Position numbers and translations under genes: made by a program. This document shows, piece after piece, positions 20,901-30,837 of a DNA stretch of 64,000 nucleotides; position 1 is the stretch's first letter, and every line of letters begins with the position of its first letter. The stretch comes from Cryptomeria japonica (taxonomy: Eukaryota; Streptophyta; Pinopsida; Cupressales; Cupressaceae), in the NCBI RefSeq assembly GCF_030272615.1, contig NC_081405.1, positions 610,763,065 through 610,827,064 on the forward strand, given 5' to 3'. A model generated the notes under the pieces. The model saw only the letters and a program-made list of their open reading frames with translations. It searched no databases and was not told the origin of the DNA.

Positions 20901-22083
20901 AAGGAAATCAAAAATAATATGAAGATTCCTAATGAACAACCTCTCTAAGCACTGAAGATGGGATTATGGGAACAATCAAACTTCCATCAAGGAGGAATGG
21001 AATATCCTCAATCATGTTCCCAATGTTTGGAGTGTGTGATGTATCAAAAAATGTTGCAATATCTTATAAGTACTCATCCCACTCTGTTGAGACTAAAAGA
21101 GTTCAATCAAATTGATGAATTGAACTAATCTCTAAAGAAGTAGGAGGTGGAGGAGGATCAAAATAAGTCTCAAGAACCATTTTGGATGACTGAAGCACAC
21201 ATAGTTTCAAGTGACCAAATATCTCCTCAGTTTTCTTATCCATTCTTAATGCATGCGAGATAGGACTAGTCAAAGGAAATTCATACTCAATGGGAGCAAA
21301 ATGTGAGAACTCATACAATCAGGATGCGTGATCTGCTCTACCAACTACAACAAGATTTCTACTATGCATGCCTCTAATAGATAGTAAATTAGGGGTGAGT
21401 TCAACTACTTGCTTATCCCACTATGAGTAATTTGATAAATAAAAGGGATATTGGAAGATAATGTAGGAACACAAAGAATATTATTGAGTGTGCCACCATC
21501 AAACTCAATAGAACTCCCATTAACACACATGTAAGTGTTATTACCCATCATAATACATAGAAAATAATTATTCTAAAAAGATGAGAACATACCCTATGAT
21601 TATTCCATATGATGTGAAGCTCTTGAAACAAGAAGCCACCTAGACGATTGATTTATGGATGTAATGAGTGTATATCCCTTCATCTTGTTTTCACTACATG
21701 CTAATGAATAAGAACAAGAATGTCTAGATCTTAAAGTGGCATAAGAATATGTACTAAATAAAGGCAACTTATTATTGTGGCTCTATACAAGACACTTCAA
21801 CTCATCAATCTTATTTTCATAACATCGATGCTCATCATGTCCTAGATTAGTGTAATATGCACACTTTGAATTATCTTTATTTGGTGATGACTTCTTAGAA
21901 GAGGGAAAATAATGTAAAGAATCATGTGATTGATGTGATTGTGTGTCCTTGGGCTACTCATGTGACTTGGAATCCTTGTGTGTCTATTTCTTGCCTTTAC
22001 CATATGAATCCTTCTTATTTTTGGTGCCTTGAGAAGCAACAAGAGCCTATGATTTGGAAGACTTCAATCTACACATTTGTATA
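20900..22083 (-). pseudogene. Copia relic I: gag zinc knuckle and protease
   Basis: On the - strand a lysine-rich stretch leads to a CCHC-like knuckle C-A-Y-Y-T-N-L-G-H-D-E-H-R-C (near 21855), in which the second Cys is Tyr. Then comes a protease block W-L-L-V-S-R-A-S-H-H-M (usually W-x-x-D-S-G-A-S-x-H-M, so the catalytic Asp-Ser-Gly is lost) and I-E-F-D-G-G-T-L-N-N-I-L-C-V-P-T-L, then H-F-A-P-I-E and H-A-L-R-M-D. This is the usual copia gag-protease order. It joins the gag N-terminus at 22651-23215 across the solo LTR. Confidence 0.8.
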
Positions 22084-22650
22084 TGTGTATGGTGAAAATT
22101 AATGATAAAATTATTGTAAAACCTTAAAGATCCAACCACAAACAATCTAGATGGACTGCAATGAAACATTTACCAATACCAATAGAGATACCTAAGATCA
22201 TGCAAATAAACAATAAAAAAATAAGATATACCATTCACATGTCAAGTAGGGTTTCAATCTCCATTATCTCCTATCTCCATTCATCTTGTTTGATGTAGAT
22301 GCTCTCAGATTTATGGATTGTGGTTCATAGCTTGATCACAAGAAGGCTTGATTACATATGATTTATTAGACAAATTGATTAGGGTTGATAATGAAGGAGA
22401 GTATCCTCTTATATAGAGAACATTGTAAGAAATGGAGGGATAAGATTAAGAGGTGAAGAGGATAAATGGTCAGCTAGGATTAAAGGGTAGGTAAGAGAAG
22501 AATTAAGAGATGAGTGGCATGTGTCATGGGTAGAAAAGGTTAGTGAATTAATTAAATAAATAAAAATTTAATTAATTAATAGAGGAAGTGGGATCAATTA
22601 AATAAATAAAATATTTATTTAATTAGATAGAACAATTTTAGGTGTCTATA
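22084..22650 (-). repeat. Solo LTR of the Tat-lineage family of element G
   Basis: This 567-bp segment starts TGTGTATGGTGAAAAT and ends GGTGTCTATA. It matches the element G LTR at 60388-61167 in both ends and interior (TATACCATTCACATGTC, GATGCTCTCAGATTT, AATTTTAGGTGTCTA). The flanks gtata (22079-22083) and gtatc (22651-22655) are a 5-bp duplication with one change. It lies inside copia gag with no internal region, so it is best read as a solo LTR left by LTR-LTR recombination. Confidence 0.85.
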
Positions 22651-23215
22651 GTATCAATTTGGTGTTCTCTTATGTGAATTGAGAAGCAAGCTCATTGAGG
22701 GAAAGCATGGTTTAACAATAACCAAGGGAATATTTTCTAGCTTAAAATATAGAAACAAAAACTAAATAATTAGGATGAATCTTGGTAAGGATAGAAAGAA
22801 ATAACTCACAATCTTCCTAATCAATTTTGTACTACTTCAACTATAATATAAGAGACTTGAGATTGATTAAGAAGCCCTAGATGCTATCAAAATATTTACA
22901 ATTCAAGCTAATAAGCTCATTCTCCATCTAAAATCCACTCAATGCATCTTGCTTCTCCAATATAGTCTAGATCTAATTAGGTGTGGTGCAACACTCAATA
23001 TGAAACAAAATATTTGGAGACATAGACATGCATAATGTCTCAAAAGACTCAATACACCTATTGAACCACTTTCTCTTCTTTGTAGCAACTATAGGCTCAA
23101 CTTTTATACACATGGTCACTCTATATAAACCTTGATGCATCAAGTGAATCTCCATTTGTTTTTTCCAAGCATGGTAGTTGAATGGAGTAAGGGGAGCTAT
23201 ATCATTTAGATCCAT
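22651..23215 (-). pseudogene. Copia relic I: gag N-terminus
   Basis: The block starting at the ATG 23215 reads M-D-L-N-D-I-A-P-L-T-P-F-N-Y-H-A-W-K, the start of the plant copia gag family with the DUF4219/UBN2-type fold. It continues with H-L-M-H-Q-G-L-Y-R-V-T and, after stops, N-E-L-I-S-L-N and the helical segments down to T-K-L-I at 22651. The structural protein would form virus-like particles. The start codon is convincing from the family's conserved beginning. Confidence 0.85.
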
Positions 23216-23289
23216 TAAAAATTAGAAAAAAAGACAAAAATAGGCTGCCTACCATGGTGACTATTCCTTTTTTTCACCTCACCTATAAG

Positions 23290-24361
23290 ATGAATGGATA
23301 TGGAGGTATTACCCTTCTGGTGCTTTCTCAATCAAATTTGCCTACAATAACATTGTTGAAGAACCTAAGGACAATTTTTTTTGGAAAAGGATCTAGATTA
23401 AAAGCCTTATACTCAAAATCAACTATTTCTTGTGGTCTACTCCTCATAGAAAAATACTAACTATTGATAATTTAAATAAAATAGGTATCTCTCTTGTCAA
23501 TAGATGTGTCCTATGTTGTAGAGATCTTGAAAGCATTAATCATATGTTCCTACACTATCAATTCACTAGGGAGGTTTGGGATGAGCTACTTGTGGATTTT
23601 ATGATTAGCTAGACCTTCCCGGGGAATATGATTGATTTCATTGAGCAATGGAACCTCAACCCCTATACACACCAAGTTATTAGGAACCTTTGGCTTAAAA
23701 TTTCTCCTTTCACTATCTGGAATTTGTGGAAGGAATGTAACAACAAGATATTTATAGAAGAGGCTCGTAGTAGAAAAGTGTTATTTCATATCATAAAACA
23801 ATAGGTTAAGGAGAATATAAATGTTGCTTTGTAGGGGACCTCCAAACTGAAGTCAAGCTTAATGGATTTGAGAATAAAACATAAATGGGGAATTAGCCAT
23901 AGCCTTCTTAGGATGAATTGGCACAATTTGATCTTAAGGAGAAATTGTATCTGGAACCCCTTGATGGAGGGTTGGTTAAAATGCAACTTTGATGGATATT
24001 CTAAAGGGAATCTTGGTATATTAGGTGTGGGTGGCATCATCAGAGATTCCTGGGGACTCTTGGTGAAAGGCTATTGTGTCAATCTTGGGAAGAGATTGAA
24101 TAATAGGGCAAAGGCAATGACAACTTAGCAAGGACTCTTATGCCTCCATAATCTTAAATACCCAAATGCAACCCTCAAGAAGGTGATTCTAAACTTATTG
24201 TTAACTACTTTATTGGTAATGCTAATGTTCCCAGGGAAATAAAAAGTATTATGAAAGAGTGCAAAAGGCTAATTGGCCTATTTACCAATATCAAAATCTA
24301 GCATATTTTTAGAGAGGGGAACTATGTGGCTGATGAAGCTACCAATCTTGGCCTAACTAGT
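23290..24361 (+). pseudogene. LINE L2 zf-RVT connector and RNase H
   Basis: The zf-RVT block is readable: S-G-A-F-S-I-K, N-F-F-W-K-R-I-x-I-K-S-L, I-N-Y-F-L-W-S-T, L-T-I-D-N-L-N-K, then C-V-L-C-C-R-D-L-E-S-I-N-H-M-F-L-H (near 23508-23560). RNase H follows at about 23960: G-W-L-K-C-N-F-D-G-Y-S-K-G-N, G-x-G-G-I-I-R-D, R-A-K-A-M-T, and the final F-R-E-G-N-Y-V-A-D-E-A helix near 24309. Stops at about 23611, 23801 and 24127 inactivate it. The second acidic residue (usually Glu) appears as Lys-Ala. Confidence 0.88.
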
Positions 24362-24402
24362 GGGTATGTGCACAAAGATGGTGGTTAGAAAAGTGGACAC
24401 GA
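24362..24402 (+). repeat. Element H left terminal inverted repeat
   Basis: GGGTATGTGCACAAAGATGG followed by TGGTTAGAAAAGTGGACAC is the inverted partner of 30229-30276. The match is imperfect in the middle, where the right end has an extra run of C. Confidence 0.8.
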
Positions 24403-24429
24403 CCCAAAAAAAACATGCAAAAACAATTA

Positions 24430-24640
24430 GCACGTATGCGGTTCTAAAATTTGAAATGACCGCGTACGCGCTTAGGTTTGTTGTTCTCGAGCCTAAAGAA
24501 GGTAGCATGTACACGCTACTTTTAGGGAAAGTAGCGTGTACGCACTACCTCTAGGAAAATGAGCATGTACGCATTACTTATAGGAAAATGAGTGCGTATG
24601 CCTAATAATCCCAAAAGAACTGTGTACGCGGTGCCTATCA
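24430..24640 (+). repeat. Element H subterminal CpG-rich motifs
   Basis: Short variants of CGTACGCG or GTGTACGC occur at least seven times here (CACGTATGCGG, GCGTACGCGC, GTGTACGCAC, TGTACGCATT, GTGCGTATGC, GTGTACGCGG). They are spaced some 20-50 bp apart. Two more occur near the right end at 29358-29400. Subterminal repeats of this kind are usually transposase binding sites, but that role is an inference here. Confidence 0.6.
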
Positions 24641-24761
24641 AAAAAAGTTTTAAAAAAAAAACATGGTCTTATTTTCCCTTGAATAGTGCATTTTTAGTTT
24701 GTTTTTTCTTCATTTTCTCTCCTAAAATGCAAATGGGGTGCTAGATTTCTCCTCCAACACT

Positions 24762-26905
24762 ATGGATCAAGGTTAGTTTTTGTTTATTTTTGTCTTTCTT
24801 TCCCGTTTGTTCAATTTGTTTTACATTTTGAGTTTAATTTCATTAATTTTTATTAGGTTTTTTTATTTTTTGTTTCAAAAACCAGATTCTTCTAATCCAC
24901 AACAAGAATAACCAAATGCATCTCATGAAAACCCACAAGATACACCCCCAATTCCTCCTTTTGACAGCACACCTGAAACACATGAGCAATTAATTAATCA
25001 GTTAGGACAAAATATGTCTAAAATCAATAGACTGATTGTTAAATTGAAAACATCTAAACTTGAGCATCATCAATCCCTCGCCACTAGCCTAGAAACATTA
25101 GCTATTGGTGCCATAGTTGTTTCCACACAAATTACCAAATGGGGAAGCTTTAGGGATAGGTGTCGTCAATTATATGTCAATGGGCTATCATACGAGGGAG
25201 TAAAAAACAAAAATATTAGTAAACAACAAATATGTGCAGTTTTCGTTGATCCCAAAATTGGTCAGTCATTACCTCTTAATACAAAGAGATTTCCCATACA
25301 TTGGTGTACCAATGTGCAGATGAAGAATATTTTTTGGCAGAGGTGGTGGATGGTCTTTGATGATCCACCTTGTAATAATTATGAGGTGCCATTATTTTTT
25401 TTGAGAAACGTATATTGTGAGTTTGTGCTCAATGTGTGCCCAAACTATTTTGACATGAGAGAGTTCGATGGTAGAGGTGGTGGCTCTACCCAAGATAGAC
25501 CTGGATCCCATAGGCGATTACCCACGGAGAGTCGCCGCTCCTTAGCACCCAAACCCAAGGTGCATTTGGCTATCCCAATAGAGATGAAAGAGTCGATGGA
25601 GCTACAAACTCTTCAAGTGGCCACAACGTTGACTGGTGCCATCATCCAGCATGGGACATCATTAGCACACCCTATTATATTAGATGATGAGCCATTAGTT
25701 GCTCCAAGTGGCAATAGAGAGCCCATCCAGCATATGTGTGTCAGTTGCTCGAGGATATACTCGGGGATAGATGATGCAGCCGGTGTAGATGGATCAACAT
25801 CTCATCTATGTATGATTAGCGGGAGTAGATGTTAGGCTTGCATGACTGAGGATTTCGTGTTGACAGATGAGTTGATGGACATGGTGTTTTCCCATGAGCA
25901 ACAAACATAGGTGTGTTGATTTGAATTCATAGCATTTTATTTATACATTGATTTAAATTGAGACAAATAATATGTATTTCAGGATGCAGCAGCGGTATCC
26001 CATACTCCTCACCCAGTTACTACAACTGCAACTTCAATGGCTGAGGTATAAATTTTATAACATGTCAAAATAGAATAGTACACTTTGAATTCAAAAAAAT
26101 ACAAGATATACTAACTATCTTTAATGCTTGGTCCAATTTTTGGTTTGTAGGTGTTGAGAGGGGACCAAATGTCCCAGATTGATGTCATCATGCTCTCAGT
26201 GATCGATTTTGGCCTACAAGGCTATACGATATCATATTTTGTACAACTCTTTTTATGTATTGTTTTGATGGAATATGCAAGTCATTTAATTTTAGATTTT
26301 TAAAATTATGTTTAATTTATTATTTGTACTAATATCTCATGTTAATTTTGTTTTTTTAGGGTACCCCCTCGGCGTCTAGGGCTCGTCCTAAGAAAAAGAA
26401 TTCCTTCAAGATGCCAAAACGTGGGAAGAAGGTAATTGAACACATTTTTAGTTGTACAATTGTTTGAAAATGTTGAAATCAAGTATTAGTTAGGGTTTGT
26501 AGATTGATTATTTGTCTATTTTACATGTACAACGACCATTGAGCTATGTGGATTTTTTGAATGCACCTGATTCGCCCGTGGATCAAGAGAGGGCGGAGGT
26601 ATGTATCTCTACTTTATTTTCTTGATTTCATGATTATATGCACGTGTACATGTGAACTTGTGATATATTATAATCTTATAATTTTTTCATATAGGAAATA
26701 TCCATACCTATTTTATCAATGGTGAACCCTCCTCCACACATTGAAGAAGCATCTCAGGATCCAGTACACTTTTGTTTGATATGTAAAATTAATTATTTTT
26801 AACCTACAATACTTATAATTATATTAATTGTATTTAATCTTTAAACATTTTTTGTATAGGTAATAGTGACATTTCTCCATCGATGGTGAGCCATCCTCAG
26901 TCCAT
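24762..26905 (+). pseudogene. Element H multi-exon gene relic
   Basis: An ATG at 24762 gives a 10-nt exon (M-D-Q) ending at a GTTAGT donor. The acceptor ...AACCAG at 24885 opens exon 2 (24886-25908), which reads in frame across one early stop into the 273-codon block 25014-25835 and beyond its stop to D-E-L-M-D-M-V-F. Further exon-like pieces have AG/GT borders: 25983-26045, from 26151, 26360-26431 (basic, R-P-K-K-K-N-S-F-K-M-P-K-R, NLS-like), about 26540-26600 and about 26698-26765. The last (about 26860) runs into the purine tract. Exon 2 has W-G-S-F-R-D-R-C and R-W-W-M-V-F-D-D. I do not recognise the family. The catalytic part may be lost. Confidence 0.6.
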
Positions 26906-27415
26906 TGGAGAGAGAGAGGGAAGGAGGGAGAGGGAGAGAGAGGGAGAGAGAGGGAGAGAGAGAGAGGGGGGAGGGAAGGTAGAGAGAGGGAGAGAGGTAG
27001 AGGGAGGGAGAGAGGGAGAGAAGAGGGGGGAGGGAGGGAGAGAAGAAGGGGTATGGAGGAAGGGAGAGGGATAGTAGGGGGGAGGGAGAGAGAAGGAGGG
27101 AAGGAGGGAGAGGGGGAGGGAGAGAGGGAGAGAGAGAGGGTGAGGGAGGGAGAGGTAGAGAGAGAGAGAGGGTGAGAGAGAGAGAGAGAGGGGGGGGGGA
27201 GGGAGGGAGAGAAGAAGGGGTATGAGGAAGGGAGAGGGAGAGAGAGAGAGAGGGGGGGAGAGTAGGGGGAGTGAGTGAGAAGTATGGAAGGAGGGACAGG
27301 GAGAGAGGGAGAGAGAGGGGGGAGGGAGGGAGATGTAGAGGGATAGAGAGAGAGATAGAGGGAGAGAGGGAGAGAGGGGGAGAATAAGGAGGGGGGAGGG
27401 AGAGGAAGAGAGATC
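26905..27415 (+). repeat. Purine-only tract (GA-rich) in element H
   Basis: About 510 bp are almost purely G and A on the + strand, built from GGGAGAGAGA and GGAGGGAG units with occasional GTATGGAGGAAGGG words. ORFs on either strand here are low-complexity artefacts. The tract truncates the gene relic to its left. Confidence 0.95.
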
Positions 27416-27419
27416 TAAT

Positions 27420-28325
27420 CCATATGACCTCCTAGGACACCATATGGTGTTTTTATGGGTCCTATGGTGTCTTAAGGGGTCATATGGTGACATAAGGGGT
27501 CACAGAACACCATATGACCTCTTAGGAAACAATATGACCTCTAATGATATCTATGGGATCATATGGTGGGCTAATAAAATGATATATTAAATTTAAAGTT
27601 ATGAATAAAACATAATACAATAGAAAATCAATAGTTTAGTTTCGATATAGCTAAGTTAGACCATTGTTAGCATAAGAGAGACTCCAAGTGAACAAACAAC
27701 GAGGCTTCACTAAAAAGCAAGTGTAAGAGATTGACCTTACCCTAAGAGTACTACCTAAGTTCTAAAACATATGCGACTCCTAACAACATCTAAGGGATAA
27801 TAGGGTGTCCTAAGGGGTCATATGACACTATATTATCCCTTAGCACACCATAGAACCTATAATGATACCAAATAGTGTCCTAAAGGGTCATAGAACACCA
27901 TATGACCCTTTAGAATACCATATGGTGTTATTATGGGTCATTGGTGTCCCAAGAGGTCATATGGAATCCTATGACCCCTTCAGACACCATATGGTGTTTT
28001 CTATGGGTTGTATGATGTCTTAAGGGGTCATATAGTGTCCTAAGGAGTCACAGGACACCATATGACCTCTTAGGAAACAATACGACCTCTAATGACACCT
28101 AAGGGGTCATATGGTGGGCTATAAAATGATATAGTAAATTTAAAGTTATGAATAGAACATCATACATTAGAACATCAATAGTTTAGTTTTGATATAGCTA
28201 AGTTAGACCATTTTCAGCACAAGAGAGACTCCAAGCAAACAAACAACGAGGCTTCACTAAAAATAAAGTGTAAGAGCTTGACCTAACCTGAATAGTACTG
28301 CCTAAGTTCTAAAACATATGATGTT
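27420..28325 (+). repeat. Two tandem copies of a roughly 545-bp unit with a CATATG minisatellite
   Basis: The segment 27430-27775 recurs at 27975-28322 with the same phrases (AACAATATGACCTCTAATGA, AAATTTAAAGTTATGAATA, ACTCCAAG, CAACGAGGCTTCACTAAAAA, CTAAGTTCTAAAACATATG). Between and inside the copies, words of the form GGTCATATGGTGTCCTAAGG and its reverse complement repeat many times, giving potential hairpins. No coding capacity is seen. Confidence 0.85.
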
Positions 28326-28890
28326 ATTAAATTTGCAAGGTTATAAGACTGATCTCGATTGTGACTATAGGAATTACACACTTTATTTCTTTCATGGGTA
28401 TGTACTGTTCCAAGCCATTTGACAAGTGATGATCATCATATACTACCACTACCATGCATACAACAAACTTTAATTTCTTTAGGTGACAGGCATTGTGTAA
28501 CAATATGGGAACTCTCACATACCCACCACTATCATTCTCCAAGACATCGTCTGTGTTACTCTCCCTCTTTCTCTTTCTACTGGTTGTTTCCTTCTAAAAA
28601 AAATATTGCAAGTACTCTAACTCATCATGTTTCTTTGTTGACACTATTTTCCACATCTGCTTTGCTCATTAAAAACACATTCAAGAAGAATATTTTTGCA
28701 GGTTTCCTTGTTTGTCATGGTAATGCACCCATGGTTCAATTTCAAACCCTATTCCTCCTATTCAATATACACACACAAATCCATCAGTCAATTTTCTTAG
28801 GATAGCATACATGATAAAAATCAAAGAGGAAGTTGCAGTCAAGAAATAAATTCGCTTACTTCTATAGAAGTGCAGAACAGTTGCAATGGG
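28326..28890. other. Unassigned part of element H
   Basis: Unique-looking sequence with no supported gene. The open blocks at 28419-28805 (+) and 28542-28327 (-) show no domain and are not believed. Confidence 0.4.
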
Positions 28891-29122
28891 GTATGGAGGG
28901 AGGGAGAGAGAGAAGAAGAGAAAGAGGGATGGGGTATGGAGGAAGGGAGGAAGGGAGAAGGGGGGAGAGATAGAGAGAGAGGGATGGAGTATGTAGGAAG
29001 GGAGAAGGGGAGAGAGGGAGGGATGGGGTATGGGGTATGGAGGAAGGGAGAAGGGGAGAGAGGGAGGGAGAGAAAGAGGGATGGGGTATGGAGGAAGGGA
29101 GAAGGGGAGAGAGAGAGAGAGG

Positions 29123-29178
<56 letters not shown>
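28890..29178 (+). repeat. Second purine tract ending in a (GA)n microsatellite
   Basis: GA-rich units with the recurring word GGGTATGGAGGAAGGGAGAA resemble those at 26905-27415. They are followed by an uninterrupted GA run at about 29129-29178. The shared words suggest both tracts came from one ancestral array. Confidence 0.95.
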
Positions 29179-29181
<3 letters not shown>

Positions 29182-29330
29182 CACTTATATGTGTGTATAT
29201 ATACTTAATATATTATATATATGTATACATATATATACATATATATTATATATTATATGTATATACACATATTATATATATAATATCATATTATACACAT
29301 ATTATATATACATTATCATATTATTGAATA
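29179..29330. repeat. AT-rich (TATA/ATAT) microsatellite
   Basis: This is a run of about 150 bp of alternating and near-alternating A and T with TATACACATATTATATATA repeats. It directly abuts the GA microsatellite. Confidence 0.9.
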
Positions 29331-29439
29331 GAACGTATGTGTTGTTTATAGTAAAAAGAGCACGTACGCGCTTCTTACACCATAAGTACCCCGTATGCGC
29401 TTCTGATTGTTTATGCTTGGAAATAGGCCTGGATGACAA

Positions 29440-30228
29440 AGTTGTGGTTTGAAAGTTTGATTTCCCTCCATTTCTCTCATTTTTGACATGCGTTATTTTA
29501 TCAACTTGGTTTATCGACTTTATCATCATCAGGTTTACACTTCATCAAGTGGGTATTTCTAAAATTACCACCATATTTTCACCCATCTTCTGAGCTTTCT
29601 AACCATATAAATTTTTTAAAAATTTGAACAACAATAACATATTATTATTGAATTTATTTTACCAGTGTCTCCATAGTTCTCACTGACATAGGTGCACCAT
29701 TTTTTAAAAAACTTTTGATATACTTATCTAAATTTAAAAAACTTTACTTATTATTGTAGTGCACTTGATTCTTTACAATTTAAAAAAATAAAAATTGTAT
29801 TTTCGATTTGTTTAGTGCAACTTATGCTTCATGCACGAATTGGTACCTAATTTTCAAGATGTGCTCGACTGGAAAAATCATAAAAAAAAAATACTCAAGA
29901 AAAAATTACAAAAAAATGCGCATCTTCTAGTGCTCACTCTTAACTATCTTTCTGCCAAAGGATTTGTCAAAATACTAAATCTAACTATGACTTTTTTGAT
30001 GCGCACATCGGACACTATATTATGTTTTTCAGAAAAAATTAGGGTCTATTTTTTGTGCACGAAGGATTTGACCCCTTAATCTTATCCAATTTTGAAAACA
30101 TTTAGTAGTTTGGAAACTAGATTCATAGTAATACAATATTTGTTCTTTGATTATCTTCATATCTTGAGTGGATGACTTTCAAATTTTGCCTCCAAGTTCA
30201 GGTTCACCTGATTTCAAAAAAAAAAAAG
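29440..30228. other. Non-coding right arm of element H
   Basis: AT-rich sequence with A and T homopolymers and no credible ORF. The block at 29831-30079 (+) is lysine-rich without any recognised domain and is left uncalled. Confidence 0.5.
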
Positions 30229-30276
30229 TGTCCACTTATACCCCCCTTTTTGACCACCATCTTTGTGCACTTACCC
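30229..30276 (-). repeat. Element H right terminal inverted repeat
   Basis: The reverse complement of the left TIR: GTGTCCACTT, then CCCCCC and TTTTTGACCACCATC, then TTTGTGCACTTACCC, ending at 30276 before the tagt duplication. Confidence 0.8.
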
Positions 30277-30837
30277 TAGTAAGGATTGAAGCTTTTCAAT
30301 TATAAGGAGAGTCTTATTGGGATAAAAAGATCCTCTTCAAGGAACAAATTAAGCCTTACTTGAGTGACTCTGTTAATTAATTGGTGAATTAATATCTCTT
30401 TGGGTTGCTTTTCCCTCTCAACTTTTAAATATGAGCATTTACATTTTTCAGATTCAGATCTACCGCCTAACGATTTTTGAGTTGGTGACAAAGATGTTAA
30501 CTGGATGGCTTATTTTGGAGTTGTATTAGATGTATACTAGGCTAAGAGGTGACATGGATAATAGTCATTCTATTTGCAACATTGTAATTACAGATCCCTT
30601 TCCACCCCAACTTGCCCTAATTACTAAAGATGAGGAAATAATTCATTGGAAATGCAATGGGTTCATTTTTCATAGATCCTTAATTTCCCATAATGTGAGC
30701 TACCCTCACACATGTGGGGATAGTGAAGGCAATCAATCCAAAGATATGATTTTTTATGAATAGTTTTTACTAGATAAGGTTGGTTTTATTAATTGTAGTT
30801 TATTTTGTGTCGCTTTTAGACTCTTTATTCTAGCACT

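Larger units (their letters stand above)
24362..30276. mobile_element. Element H: TIR DNA transposon of unrecognised family
   Basis: The ends are inverted repeats. Left 24362 reads GGGTATGTGCACAAAGATGG and right, as the reverse complement ending at 30276, reads GGGTAAGTGCACAAAGATGG. Similarity continues through TGGT and a GTGGACAC block, about 40 bp in all. Flanks are tagt (24358-24361) and tagt (30277-30280), a 4-bp target duplication, and its removal restores the LINE RNase H reading frame. Inside are a multi-exon gene relic, purine tracts, a duplicated minisatellite and subterminal GTACGCG motifs. Neither the TIR sequence nor the 4-bp duplication fits a superfamily I can name with confidence. 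Confidence 0.75.

Noticed and set aside
26883-27493. Open frames of 63 and 198 residues over the purine tract, and similar ones at 28762-29452
   Set aside because: They are Ser/Leu/Pro or Arg/Glu/Gly strings forced by GA or CT repeats and have no gene-like composition.
28419-28805. 128-residue + strand frame in element H
   Set aside because: No domain, no splice or start context, and no homologue elsewhere in the window.
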